Shown here: positions 1 to 8,097 of the stretch, piece by piece
Numbering within the stretch: the first letter of the stretch is position 1
Layout of the letters: each line of letters starts with the position of its first letter
From: Paradesertivirga sp036399495
Lineage (GTDB): Bacteria; Bacteroidota; Bacteroidia; Sphingobacteriales; Sphingobacteriaceae
DNA length: 42,458 nt
Assembly (NCBI GenBank): GCA_036399495.1
Contig: DASWMZ010000134.1
Span: 1-42,458, forward strand
Direction: 5' to 3'
Program-made: the position numbers and the translations under genes
The notes under the pieces: model-generated
What the model saw: the letters and a program-made list of their open reading frames with translations, nothing else
The model's database searches: none
Told to the model about the DNA's origin: nothing

Positions 1-43
1 TAGCCTTTACAATCTGGGCTTCTGTAAATCTGGTCTTTTTCAT
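1..43 (-). CDS. IS3-family transposase OrfA, N-terminal fragment (cut by window edge)
   Basis: Reading the minus strand from 43, the first 14 codons give MKKTRFTEAQIVKA, which is the usual opening of IS3-family OrfA proteins (the HTH subunit that with OrfB forms the transposase). Only the start lies in the window; the rest runs off the left edge. The identification rests on a short but very characteristic N-terminus and on the IS-end-like sequence behind it. Whether the element is complete cannot be judged here. Confidence 0.75.
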   Translation of the reverse strand, partial: MKKTRFTEAQIVKA

Positions 44-141
44 CTCTAGCTCATTTTAAAGTTAACGATTTTACTGACGCGTCCTTTGCAAGGACTTGTC
101 GGAGTCAACTTTTAAATGGCTCACTTTTGGGGAAGTCTACA
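1..141 (-). mobile_element. Left end of an IS3-family insertion sequence
   Basis: Upstream of the OrfA start, the minus strand ends in TGTAGACTTCCCCAAAAGTG (plus positions 122-141). This begins with TG and carries a CCCCAAAA block, as is typical of IS3-family terminal inverted repeats. A 6-bp-arm hairpin lies at 81-95 (GTCCTT, loop, AAGGAC). The boundary at 141 is inferred from the TG terminus; the other end and the target duplication are outside the window. Confidence 0.6.
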
Positions 142-239
142 ACCGCATAAGAAGACATTACGCTAAACGAAAAGCAAGCATTTGATTACTATCGGAATTT
201 GAACATGAGATTAACAGTACAAGAAAATTACTTCAGGCA

Positions 240-677
240 GTGCCAGAAAAAGATATCCCGTTTAAACCGTCGCCAGTATCATGGAGTATGGGAGAGCTTG
301 CTCAACACATTGCCACCATTTACTATTGGTACGTAGGCACGCTCACTCAGGATGTGTATGATCTGGCAGCTGATACTATTGAACGGAATGATTCCGGAGA
401 TATAAGAGCTACCTTGAATCTCTTCGAAAAAAATGTGGAACTGGCAAGAAATGCGCTGCAATCCATTAGCGAAGAACGCTTACAAGATCCTTGGACTATG
501 AAAGTTGGAGATAAGACTGTACTTGGGCCATTGCCGCGATCTGTTGTAGTGCGCAGTTTTCTCTTCAACCATACCTACCACCATCGCGGTGAAATGATTA
601 TTTGTCTGCGCGCAAGTGGAAATAAAGCACCCGGACTTTATGGCCCTAATTACGAAGAGAGCCCTCCTGCGAAATAA
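240..677 (+). CDS. DinB-family protein, 5'-truncated
   Basis: Members of the DinB/YfiT superfamily are four-helix-bundle proteins with a three-histidine metal site, often thiol-dependent enzymes of uncertain substrate. Visible features are the helix-1 region SWSMGELAQHIA with one His and the C-terminal NHTYHHRGEMI, which holds the other metal-ligand histidines; length is near normal. The only in-frame start is GTG at 240, yet the family-like frame continues upstream to 186 (LLSEFEHEINSTRKLLQAVP), where it meets a TGA at 183-185. So roughly the first ten residues seem lost. The loss sits about 45 bp from the IS3 end at 141, suggesting that the insertion removed the original start and promoter. 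Translation from GTG 240 would drop most of helix 1, so the gene may be inactive. Family assignment is firm; functional state is uncertain. Confidence 0.7.
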   Translation: MPEKDIPFKPSPVSWSMGELAQHIATIYYWYVGTLTQDVYDLAADTIERNDSGDIRATLNLFEKNVELARNALQSISEERLQDPWTMKVGDKTVLGPLPRSVVVRSFLFNHTYHHRGEMIICLRASGNKAPGLYGPNYEESPPAK

Positions 678-764
678 AATTGTAGACTGCGTTGAGTTTG
701 TATGCGGCAGGCGGGACCAGAGACTTAAAACCAGTAGGGTCATCCTTTAAAAACGTATTTAAAA

Positions 765-803
765 CCACTATCAGTGGCAAGTTATTTAATAGCACTATCT
801 TTG
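765..803 (+). promoter_or_regulatory. Promoter-like site with palindrome, no intact gene downstream
   Basis: TATCTTTG at 796-803 fits the Bacteroidota -7 element TAnnTTTG. A palindrome CCACT-atc-AGTGG (765-777) lies about where the -33 element would be, so it could be an activator or repressor site. The next plus-strand gene is absent: the GH95 gene starts from the far side and ends at 935. The 804-930 stretch has only short broken coding fragments. Confidence 0.4.
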
Positions 804-934
804 CGAACCTAGTCCATTAATTAAATACGAAATCCGGATTGAGCATCTCATTCAGGAGGATACTTTTTGAGTCTATAAGCTTGAACTTCATCTGCGATGT
901 AAACTTAAAAAAACGTATCTGCACGCTCTACTAT

Positions 935-3490
935 TTATAGTCCGACTACGTTATATACTTCTCCTTTTTGAGTATTGAACTCCAAACTGTTGTCCGCATT
1001 CTTTGTCGGCTTTAGTTCATTCCCTTTATTGAATATCTTCACCCTATTTTTTGTGCTTAATTTGCAGACCCCGCCGTTTTTCGATTTTACCTGAGCTTCT
1101 TTAAGATTATTATCTTTCCATTTCATGTCTACTTCAAATCCTCCTCTTGCACGTAATCCTGATATGGATCCATCTGGCCAGGCTTTAGGCACAGCAGGCA
1201 ATAAATTAAGAGTACCTGTATGGCTCTGCAAAAGCATTTCGGTAATAAGCGCAGGCGCCCCCAAAATAGCATCTAATTGGTAAGCTCTGCCCCACATATT
1301 TGATGAAAGTCCATACTTCAATAGGTATTGATGATGCTTATACGGCTCCTCAGTATTGCCTAATCTTAAATACATCAAACCTATCCAGGTACTTTGATAA
1401 CCGCCAAAGCTTTTTCCTCCCAGATAACTGTGATAACTTTTGTATCGGTTATTTGCTTCCTCTATTGCAGCATTTGGGTTACCTGCAAGCCTTCTTTCTA
1501 GCGTTTTTCGGGCGGCAGCATACAGCTCAGGCGTCGCGGCGGTAATTTGAGTGGCCGGAAACAAAGCATATAAATGAGAAATGTGTCGGTGGCCTATTTC
1601 AGGTTCTTTATAATCCTCCATCCACTCTTGAATAGCACCTGTTTTTTTACTGATTTGAATTGGCGCTATGTTAGCAAGCGCTTTCTCCAGCTCTGCCTTA
1701 AATTGGGGATCAAAGGGCTTTCCGCCTGTACTTAAATCCTTGATCGCCTGCAAGCAATTGACAAATAATTCTGTGCATATCTGCATATCCATCGCCGCAC
1801 CGTAGGTAAACATGGACTGTTTGCCATCCTCTTTTTCATAAGCGTTTTCGGGCGAATGGGAGGGGTTAGTTACTAATTTACCGGCCATTGGCAAGCCGGC
1901 CGGAATTGGTTTTAAGAAATCGAGGTAAAAACTTGCCGCACCCTTCATTAAGGGATAGGCCCGGTTTTTAAGAAAAGTTTTGTCTCCGGAAAATAAATAA
2001 TGATCATAAGGATGATGTGCCAGCCAGCCGCCACCCATCGGCCATATTCCTACTAAAGCGTCTGCCGGTGCTGTTCTCCAAAACACATCTGTAAGATGGT
2101 GTACCACCCAGCCCCGCGCGTTATACATTACCTTGGCTGTATGTTGTCCGTGCTTTGCCAACGAATCCATCAATGCGTAGAAGGGCAGCGTACATTCCGC
2201 CAGGTTTGCTGCTTCGGCAGCCATATAATTCGTCTGGAAATTACTATTGGTATGATAATCTGCACTCCATGGGGGATTCATTGTTTGATTCCAAACACCT
2301 TGAAGATTAGCAGGAAGATCGCCTTTTCGGGATGAGGAGATTAACAGGTAACGGCCATACTGATACAGTAACTCCGATAAATAAGGATCTTCATAATCGT
2401 TTTCTTTAACACGGGCCAGGCGCTTATCTTGCGGAAGTTCCATCGGATTCTCCTTCGAAACAATATTTAATTTTACACGACTATATAGAGATTGATAATC
2501 CTTTAAATGTGCATTAAATAAGCTTGCAACAGACTTTTCAATTGCCTGCTTTAATATCCGACGGGCCGTTTCCTCTGCATTTTTGCCGCCGTAGCTGGTG
2601 CCTGCAGAAATAAACAACACCAGTTCGCCTGCATCTTTCACCGTCATTACTCCTGCTTTATTAATAGATATTTTACCGGTAGAAGTGATGCCTTTAACGT
2701 AGGAAGCAAAGCGCATCCCTACCGGTTTACCCTTGTCGTCATGATGCTTTATTCGCCCGTTCATGAAAATCGAATTCGGATCTCCGGTTGAAGCACTTAC
2801 TACAGCATCTTGTTCGCGAAGCATACTAATGTTTAGATTTAATCCTCGTGGATTATCGCAGGCCAGCTTGATTATAATAACATTAGCCGGGTGCGAAGCA
2901 AAAACCTCTCTTCTGTATCGTATTCCCTTGTAAGTATAAACGGTGGTAGCTACCGCAGAGTCAAGGCTCAACCATCGTCTGTAATTGGTGTACACAGTAT
3001 CCCCCGGGTTTGCAATATGTTCTATAAACAAATCGCCCAGACTTTGATAGGGGCTTATTGTCGCTGGTATTCCTAACATGGTTCGCTCAGCTAATTGTTC
3101 CGAGGAATCGATTTTTCCCTCAAACATTAACCGTTGCACCTCCGGTAAAGCTTTGCCGGATTGAGGATTGACAGCGTCAAATTTATACCCGGCCCACAAG
3201 CTTTTTTCGTTAAGTTGTATACGTTCTTTAAGCACCCCGCCAAAAACCATTGCTCCTAATCGCGAGTTCCCGACAGGCAAAGCTTCGTACCATCCAGTGG
3301 CCTCAAACGTAAAAGGCTTCTTAAATACCGGGACATCGTAGGTAAAAACTTTAGGTTGATAAGCAGGCTTGTCAAACCATAATAACATTCGCTTTTGCTG
3401 AGAAAAGGCTGTAAAGTTCCAGGCGATTAACAAAGCAAGGGATAATAGATACTTTCTTTGAATATGTTTATTGGTAAAAAAATGAAGCAT
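935..3490 (-). CDS. GH95-family glycoside hydrolase (alpha-L-fucosidase type), secreted
   Basis: About 851 residues, close to the family's usual length. The first ATG of the open frame is far upstream; I chose 3490 because it is directly followed by a Lys-rich and hydrophobic signal peptide ending near AFSQ. An N-terminal domain carries EALPVGNSRLGAMVFGG and LNEKSLWAG, typical of GH95. The catalytic (alpha/alpha)6 part shows NLQGVWN, the Asn pair in HTNSNFQTNY (N415 and N417), SPE (E548) and GHRHISHLYALFP. In characterised GH95 enzymes such an Asn pair and Glu serve in catalysis (known of the family). Expected role: release of alpha-linked fucose (or galactose) from plant or host glycans in the periplasm. 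No SusCD pair is next to it, so it is not in a visible PUL. Confidence 0.9.
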   Translation of the reverse strand: MLHFFTNKHIQRKYLLSLALLIAWNFTAFSQQKRMLLWFDKPAYQPKVFTYDVPVFKKPFTFEATGWYEALPVGNSRLGAMVFGGVLKERIQLNEKSLWAGYKFDAVNPQSGKALPEVQRLMFEGKIDSSEQLAERTMLGIPATISPYQSLGDLFIEHIANPGDTVYTNYRRWLSLDSAVATTVYTYKGIRYRREVFASHPANVIIIKLACDNPRGLNLNISMLREQDAVVSASTGDPNSIFMNGRIKHHDDKGKPVGMRFASYVKGITSTGKISINKAGVMTVKDAGELVLFISAGTSYGGKNAEETARRILKQAIEKSVASLFNAHLKDYQSLYSRVKLNIVSKENPMELPQDKRLARVKENDYEDPYLSELLYQYGRYLLISSSRKGDLPANLQGVWNQTMNPPWSADYHTNSNFQTNYMAAEAANLAECTLPFYALMDSLAKHGQHTAKVMYNARGWVVHHLTDVFWRTAPADALVGIWPMGGGWLAHHPYDHYLFSGDKTFLKNRAYPLMKGAASFYLDFLKPIPAGLPMAGKLVTNPSHSPENAYEKEDGKQSMFTYGAAMDMQICTELFVNCLQAIKDLSTGGKPFDPQFKAELEKALANIAPIQISKKTGAIQEWMEDYKEPEIGHRHISHLYALFPATQITAATPELYAAARKTLERRLAGNPNAAIEEANNRYKSYHSYLGGKSFGGYQSTWIGLMYLRLGNTEEPYKHHQYLLKYGLSSNMWGRAYQLDAILGAPALITEMLLQSHTGTLNLLPAVPKAWPDGSISGLRARGGFEVDMKWKDNNLKEAQVKSKNGGVCKLSTKNRVKIFNKGNELKPTKNADNSLEFNTQKGEVYNVVGL

Positions 3491-3638
3491 AGATAAAAAT
3501 GATTTTAAATTTATAAGTACAATTAGTTTAGTTCCGTATCGGAAGTGCGTGTCGGGTATCAAGATTTTTCTCCCGGTTCAATATACTAAAATAAACGGCA
3601 GGCCGACATGGCATTCTTTGTTAAAATATCAAATTAAT

Positions 3639-3702
3639 TCGCTCTTCGACATGTTCTGCAAGGCATGTCGAAGAACAGATAAATGAGGATTTGTAATCCT
3701 CT
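3639..3702 (+). repeat. REP-like two-hairpin element, solitary copy
   Basis: Hairpin 1 is CTTCGACATG, a short loop, then CATGTCGAAG; after ACAGATAAAT comes hairpin 2, GAGGATT-tgt-AATCCTC. The same two-hairpin arrangement flanks the RAYT gene at 15.9-16.55 kb. It sits between convergent-free gene ends, just after the stop of the MtfA-like gene, where it could also act as a transcript 3' end. Confidence 0.8.
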
Positions 3703-3711
3703 AATAATCCT

Positions 3712-4482
3712 TTAGCCCACCCCCTTATTATACATCCTGTCAGCAAACGAATACAATTCCGGATATCTTCTCTTCATCTTTTCAGGCTTCTCAAAAAAAT
3801 ATTCCGAAACTACTGCTAAGAACTCGGCATCGTTTGTCAAGGCATAAGGATCGATATCAGAATTGCCCTTTTCAATACGCTTCATTTCTTTTTGAATGGC
3901 TTTAATCCACGGACTAAAACAAGCACTATCGAGCAGAAGTTCAGGCACCCCGTCTGCATCACCGTCGGCCATGTCCAGCAAATGAACAAATTCATGGATG
4001 GCCGTATTTCTTGCGTCACTATCAATTCGGAATCCCTCCGTCAGTGCGTTCTTTGAAAGAATCATCTGCCGGTGCATAAATCCGGTTCCAACAACACCTA
4101 AAACGGAGCGGTCTTCGCCTTCAAACTGAAAATCCTGATTAAACGTATCCGGATAGAGAGTTACACTGGTCAGATTGCGATACTCCCAGTTCCCGAACTT
4201 GAAAATCGGAATAATAGCGCTTGCCGCCACTAATATCCGGTCCACATCCTCTATTTCGGTACCTACTCCTTCAATATTCACCTTGCCGATGAAGTTAGAT
4301 ACTTTCTGTTCGAATTTAATTTTCTCTTCCTGATCAAGCTTGCGGTAAAATGAGATATGCTCATTCAAGAGAGAAGTCATATGTTTTGGCAGCTCGGGAT
4401 TCTTCACATTCCCTGCCCCCGGCTTCTTCAATACAAAAAACAAAACCAGGGCAGCTACAAGTATAAGGGCAGCAATAAGCAT
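3712..4482 (-). CDS. mtfA: MtfA-like zinc metallopeptidase (M90 family), membrane-anchored
   Basis: 256 residues. An N-terminal transmembrane helix (about residues 2-18) is followed by a domain matching the M90/MtfA family. The zinc motif HEFVH is at residues 163-167, and the third-ligand and downstream region DAEFLAVVSEYFFEKP is also typical. In E. coli MtfA is an aminopeptidase that binds Mlc and affects glucose uptake; here the membrane anchor differs from cytosolic E. coli MtfA, so the same partner should not be assumed. Spacing to the RDD gene upstream (69 bp) allows co-transcription. Assignment to the family is secure; substrate is unknown. Confidence 0.87.
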   Translation of the reverse strand: MLIAALILVAALVLFFVLKKPGAGNVKNPELPKHMTSLLNEHISFYRKLDQEEKIKFEQKVSNFIGKVNIEGVGTEIEDVDRILVAASAIIPIFKFGNWEYRNLTSVTLYPDTFNQDFQFEGEDRSVLGVVGTGFMHRQMILSKNALTEGFRIDSDARNTAIHEFVHLLDMADGDADGVPELLLDSACFSPWIKAIQKEMKRIEKGNSDIDPYALTNDAEFLAVVSEYFFEKPEKMKRRYPELYSFADRMYNKGVG

Positions 4483-4551
4483 TAACTAATATAGACAATA
4501 ACAGAAATCAAAGAGATGTAAATAATGAGTATACCAACCTATGAAGCAGCA

Positions 4552-5154
4552 TTAATCAATTTTATTCGCATCCCTCACTACCGTCGTTTTTGAGAAAGAA
4601 TCATGAAAACCGTTTCTTGCAAGTAGGAAGGAAAGCCGATCAAGTGGAATTAGCCTGCAGAAGGTTCGCTTTGTAATATCACCCAGCGTTGGAACCTCAC
4701 CAGATGTAGTTACAACTCTTGTTTTAGTTAAGAACTTTCCAAGTGTTTTTTGAAAATAAAACTCCATCGTAATATAGTAAGTCAAGAAAGCAATGAAAAA
4801 CATGCTATAAGCCGCAATCGTGATTTCAGGCTCAGTCTGTATTTCAATTATTAATGTGAATAATGATCCAAAAATAAAATAAAGAGCTAGTAAGCCCATG
4901 AAATCAATTATTGAGTTGAAAAAGCGGAGTGAGCGGTTTGCTTTATTGGAGTAAAAAGAGTTTTCTTCTTCAAACATCGCATTCCTTTCCACTTCAACTT
5001 GCTTAATTCTTTCAGCATCTATTCCTCGTTCTTCAATCTCCAGGAATGCTGCTTCTACAGCAAATGGTTCGTAGTCGTCTTTTCGGATCGTAACTATTTC
5101 AATTAATTCTTCGTCCGTACGCTTGGGCATCGCAGTCGAAAACTCGTTTGTCAT
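4552..5154 (-). CDS. RDD-family membrane protein
   Basis: 200 residues. The first ~70 residues are charged and soluble and include two acidic-rich helices (DEELIEIVTIRKDDYEP). The C-terminal half is an RDD-type domain: Arg in RSLRFFNSIIDF, two hydrophobic segments (about residues 83-108 and 113-132), and the Asp/Arg-containing tail GKFLTKTRVV, FCRLIPLDRLSFL and HDSFSKTTVV. RDD proteins are small polytopic membrane proteins of mostly unknown, in part transport-related, role. The hydrophilic N-terminal extension resembles that of other Sphingobacteriaceae RDD proteins in my recollection. It may be co-transcribed with the MtfA-like gene downstream. Confidence 0.8.
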   Translation of the reverse strand: MTNEFSTAMPKRTDEELIEIVTIRKDDYEPFAVEAAFLEIEERGIDAERIKQVEVERNAMFEEENSFYSNKANRSLRFFNSIIDFMGLLALYFIFGSLFTLIIEIQTEPEITIAAYSMFFIAFLTYYITMEFYFQKTLGKFLTKTRVVTTSGEVPTLGDITKRTFCRLIPLDRLSFLLARNGFHDSFSKTTVVRDANKID

Positions 5155-5693
5155 TGATTAGGTTTTTAACACTAAGATATAGAAACAGAAGGGTAAGTAA
5201 AAGCATAGGATACTTAGCACAGACAGCGGCCCATTACCCCGTTATTGGACATCCTCTGCAAGTATGTCGACTACACAGATAAAGAGAATTTATACTCTCG
5301 AGGAAACTTAAACTGCACTGGGAGGCAATTATGCCTATAAAAAAGTTTATATATTATCGAAAGCCGATGAACATTTACGGCGATCTGACTGACGTGCAAT
5401 CTAAATAGCACAAGTACTCTGCCCTCCATAGCTGGGGCTGCATACTTGCGCCAAACTAGAGAACATGAGCATAGGAAAGGCAACTTTAATTGGTTTATGA
5501 TTATTTCTGGCATGCCTATTTTAGTATTATATAATCTTTATGCACCCAGCGCTCTTAAATTCATGTTTGAAAATCAGGACTCCGTCCGGCATATACAAAA
5601 ATCACTATTCGTCATCCATTATTCGGAGACCTCGCATCTACTACCCTCGCCGTTATGCTCAAACAATCAGACATTGCCTGAAGTATATATGAT
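5155..5693. other. 539-bp intergenic region built of decayed repeats
   Basis: No credible gene; the open frame at 5446-5901 has no family signal and clashes with the DUF1003 frame. A degenerate REP-like unit is at 5248-5303 (GGACAT..ATGTCGAC then AGAGAATTTATACTCTC), a fragment of the R2 right end at 5436-5460, and a partial R3 copy at 5546-5600 (AGCGCTCTTAAA followed by AATCAGGACTC). Confidence 0.55.
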
Positions 5694-6221
5694 ATGCAAC
5701 AAGAAAGCGACAGGGCGAAGAACGGAATGGAAGAAGTTGTTGAGCGCAACCTTGAAGCATTACTGTCGCGAGAAAAGGCTCAGGAAAGACGAAAAACGCG
5801 GGAAGAACTTATTGCCGATAAGGTCACGAGCTTTGCGGGCAGCATGCCCTTTGTTTACCTTCACATGGCGATATTCGGTGTATGGATTCTTTGGAACTTA
5901 GGTGCCTTGGGCTTAAAGCCATTCGACAAGTCTTTTGTCATCTTGGCAATGTTTGCATCGGTAGAGGCTATATTTCTTTCTACCTTCGTTCTTATAAGTC
6001 AAAATCGTTCGGCCAAGCTTGCTGATAAACGAGCAGACCTTGAACTTCATGTGAACCTCCTTGCCGAACACGAAATTACCAGGTTAATCACAATGACATC
6101 GGCTATTGCCAAAAAGTTAGATATTGAAGATGCCGCTCCTCCGGAAATTGAAGCGCTTTCTAAAGATGTACATCCTGAAAAAGTGATGGATTTCATTGAA
6201 AGGGCTAAGAAAGAGGATTAA
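5694..6221 (+). CDS. DUF1003 membrane protein
   Basis: 175 residues, the usual DUF1003 length. The N-terminus is a highly charged helical region (about residues 1-45). Two transmembrane helices follow, with the family-typical FVYLHMAIFGVWILWNL and FVILAMFASVEAIFLSTFVL. After them comes the signature QNRSAKLADKRADLELHVNL and then LLAEHEITRL. Biological function of DUF1003 proteins is unknown. The start is ATG 5694; a nearby upstream in-frame alternative was not seen. It stands alone, read away from the RDD gene. Confidence 0.9.
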   Translation: MQQESDRAKNGMEEVVERNLEALLSREKAQERRKTREELIADKVTSFAGSMPFVYLHMAIFGVWILWNLGALGLKPFDKSFVILAMFASVEAIFLSTFVLISQNRSAKLADKRADLELHVNLLAEHEITRLITMTSAIAKKLDIEDAAPPEIEALSKDVHPEKVMDFIERAKKED

Positions 6222-6264
6222 TTGCTGTTTCGTTCATCAACTTTGCTAGTCGTTTCTTCCCAGC

Positions 6265-6288
6265 AGAGTCTTCTTTTTCAGGGACTCT
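6265..6288. terminator. Weak hairpin downstream of the DUF1003 gene
   Basis: AGAGTC and GACTCT arms (6 bp) enclose a T-rich 12-nt loop, 43 bp after the DUF1003 stop. There is no clear U-tract after the stem, so terminator function is only possible. Confidence 0.25.
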
Positions 6289-6397
6289 ACGGTCTCCCCT
6301 CAGTGCATAGGAATATCACGCTACAGGGGAACCTGTCGAACAGCAGGATTCATAGGAATCGTTCAACTTGTGATCGGCGTAATCCTTAATTTGAAAT

Positions 6398-6421
6398 TAG
6401 TTTGGTCTGCAATGCAAACTA
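6398..6421. promoter_or_regulatory. Putative operator 1 of the winged-helix regulator
   Basis: TAGTTTG and CAAACTA form perfect 7-bp arms around GTCTGCAATG. Its core TTTGGTCTGC-aat-GCAAAC matches operator 2 (7319-7343) at nearly every position. It lies 30 bp before the membrane protein gene, where a regulator could cover the promoter. Confidence 0.6.
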
Positions 6422-6450
6422 GTTTACCTTTGTGAAGTAGAATAAATAAA

Positions 6451-7035
6451 ATGGAAGAAACTTTAAATCCAAAAGAGAGCCTGAGACTTATCTCAGAAAC
6501 TCTCCGGTGTACACAAGAAAATTTTGCCGAAAACAGTTTTGGCTTCAAGCTTTGGGGTTGGCTTATCGCTATTGCCAGTTTTACTACGTACTTTTTGCTA
6601 TCACAATCCTTAATCGAATTTCCTTATTTACCGTTTCCGGTTATGGCAATTACAGGTGTTTTTATTTCGATTTGGCATTATAGAAAGAAACGTTCGGAAG
6701 ATGCCACCCAAACCTATCTCAACTATTATCTCAATCAAATGTGGCTTGTACTTGGCGTCTCGTTTTTTATAACCGTGTTTGTTTCGGTGCAGAATAATAT
6801 TCAGCCATTTTCTTACACCCTGATTATTGCTGGAATCGGAACAATGATTTCAGGTTTGGTGATGAAATTCCGACCTATGCAGGCAGGCGGGCTCGCATTT
6901 CTTGCCGCCGTTATTATATCAGTTTTTGTTTCAGATGATATTCGGCCTTTGGTTCATGGAATTGCTATAGTTTTAGGATATCTGGTTCCAGGATATTTAT
7001 TAGCCGCAAGTAGACGAACAGATGATGTACCCTGA
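6451..7035 (+). CDS. Six-helix membrane protein co-encoded with a winged-helix regulator
   Basis: 194 residues. After a ~30-residue hydrophilic N-terminus (ESLRLISETLRCTQENF) there are about six hydrophobic segments arranged in pairs. I do not recognise a named family with certainty; similar proteins in Bacteroidota are annotated only as hypothetical or with helix-turn-helix partners. The gene overlaps the regulator gene by 14 bp, so they are translated together, and a palindromic operator precedes it. A sensor, anti-regulator or transporter role is possible but nothing in the sequence decides it. Confidence 0.65.
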   Translation: MEETLNPKESLRLISETLRCTQENFAENSFGFKLWGWLIAIASFTTYFLLSQSLIEFPYLPFPVMAITGVFISIWHYRKKRSEDATQTYLNYYLNQMWLVLGVSFFITVFVSVQNNIQPFSYTLIIAGIGTMISGLVMKFRPMQAGGLAFLAAVIISVFVSDDIRPLVHGIAIVLGYLVPGYLLAASRRTDDVP

Positions 7036-7306
7036 TTTAGATCCTGTACTTAATACCCCGGCCAGACTTGCCATTGTGTCTACGCTGATAAAGGTCAAAC
7101 AGGCTGATTTTAATTACCTAATGCAGGTCACCCAAACTACCCAGGGGAATTTGAGTCACCAATTGAAAAAGCTTAAGGAGGCAGATTATATTATGATAGA
7201 AAAAACCTTTCAAGGAAGCTACCCTAAAACTACTTGCCACCTCACGCCTAAAGGAAGAACGGCATTTGAAAACTTTGTGGAAGCTATAAGTAAGTATTTA
7301 AAATAA
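7022..7306 (+). CDS. Winged-helix transcriptional regulator (ArsR/MarR-like, HTH_34 type)
   Basis: 94 residues, a single DNA-binding domain with no effector domain. The pattern LNTPARLAIVSTLIKVKQADF, NYLMQVTQTTQGNLSHQLKKL and the wing with GSYPKTTCHLTPKGRTAFE is typical of short winged-helix proteins that bind as dimers. It is translationally coupled to the membrane protein gene (14-bp overlap). Two similar palindromes flank this pair, one before the first gene and one immediately after the regulator and before the next gene, so it probably represses its own operon and the downstream gene. Signal sensed is unknown. Confidence 0.85.
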   Translation: MMYPDLDPVLNTPARLAIVSTLIKVKQADFNYLMQVTQTTQGNLSHQLKKLKEADYIMIEKTFQGSYPKTTCHLTPKGRTAFENFVEAISKYLK

Positions 7307-7318
7307 ATTTTTTTACCC

Positions 7319-7343
7319 ATTTGGTTTGCGCTGCAAACCAAAT
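7319..7343. promoter_or_regulatory. Putative operator 2 of the winged-helix regulator
   Basis: A perfect palindrome: ATTTGGTTTGC, centre gct, GCAAACCAAAT (11-bp arms). It lies 13 bp after the regulator stop and 14 bp before the next ATG, and shares TTTGGT(C/T)TGCnnnGCAAAC with operator 1. It could instead be read as a terminator stem, but the match with operator 1 and lack of a T-tract favour protein binding. Confidence 0.65.
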
Positions 7344-7357
7344 TAAACTACAATCAA

Positions 7358-7828
7358 ATGAAAAGAAAATTAGCAACACCAGCTTTAATTGTATGCACTC
7401 TAACTCTCGGATTTGTGACCGGAGTAGGTATCTTTCAACATCTTTTTTGGATACCGGATATGTTTAATTCTGTTGAAGCCTTGAATAAAGCGTTAGGCGG
7501 AATACCAGATGAACCTCGTAAATTTTGGATCCCGCTGCACGCCCTTACTTTTATAAGCATGCTGTGTGCCTTAATTTCAAACTGGAAAATTGAAGCCCGC
7601 CGAAGACTTGTTCTGATTTCATTTATAGGCTACTTGTACATTTCCATTGTAAGCGCATGGTTTGCATCTCAATTATTTCAATTTAAGGAACTTTCAAACG
7701 CTGCCGAGTTTACCGACAGAACAAGCACCTGGCTCACGTTATCTTGGCACCGACCCTTACTGATGACTATAATTGAGGTGTTATTACTCGTAACTATATC
7801 CAAAGGAGTGAAAATAGCCAAGGAGTAA
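7358..7828 (+). CDS. Four-helix membrane protein, DUF1772/anthrone-oxygenase-like
   Basis: 156 residues with four hydrophobic segments (about 9-27, 64-78, 88-108, 132-150). The layout and the TWLTLSWHRPLLM segment before the last helix recall DUF1772 (anthrone oxygenase-like) proteins, which have a conserved Trp and Arg at that place. This is pattern resemblance only. It directly follows operator 2, so it is probably controlled by the regulator at 7022-7306 and part of the same response. Confidence 0.6.
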   Translation: MKRKLATPALIVCTLTLGFVTGVGIFQHLFWIPDMFNSVEALNKALGGIPDEPRKFWIPLHALTFISMLCALISNWKIEARRRLVLISFIGYLYISIVSAWFASQLFQFKELSNAAEFTDRTSTWLTLSWHRPLLMTIIEVLLLVTISKGVKIAKE

Positions 7829-7899
7829 ATTTACTATCCAGCCTTTCTATAGGTGACGAGATTAGAAAGTATTAGAGAGTCAGGTTGTTAAACCAGAGG

Positions 7900-8096
7900 G
7901 GGTGGGAGCATTTCTTTGTGATTTGAAAACGAGCGAAGCGTCTTTATTGCAAATGCAGCCCTGCTGTATACGGCAAATCCTCACCCGGAAGAAAAACCGG
8001 TTGCGGGTTTTTCGTCTCCATCAGATTTAGGGATGTTGGTGTTGTGACTCTGTGGGAGGCGTCGTCGTTAAGTGATGCATATTTGCGCTAATAAAG
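7900..8096 (+). repeat. R2 interspersed repeat, copy 1 (diverged)
   Basis: Shares with the copies at about 14.94-15.12 and 20.36-20.52 kb the blocks GCAAATGnAGCCCTGCTGTA, CAAATCCTCACCCG, GTTGCGGGTTTTTCG and CATCAGnTTTAGGG, and the right end GCATAnTTGCGCTAA. A short hairpin CCGG-aagaaaaa-CCGG lies in the middle; in the other copies the stem is ACCCG/CGGGT, so pairing is kept although bases differ. It ends 2 bp before the stop of the LLM gene. Confidence 0.75.
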
Positions 8097-8097
8097 C

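Noticed and set aside
5446..5901. 151-residue open frame
   Set aside because: Crosses several repeat fragments and overlaps the well-supported DUF1003 gene in another frame.
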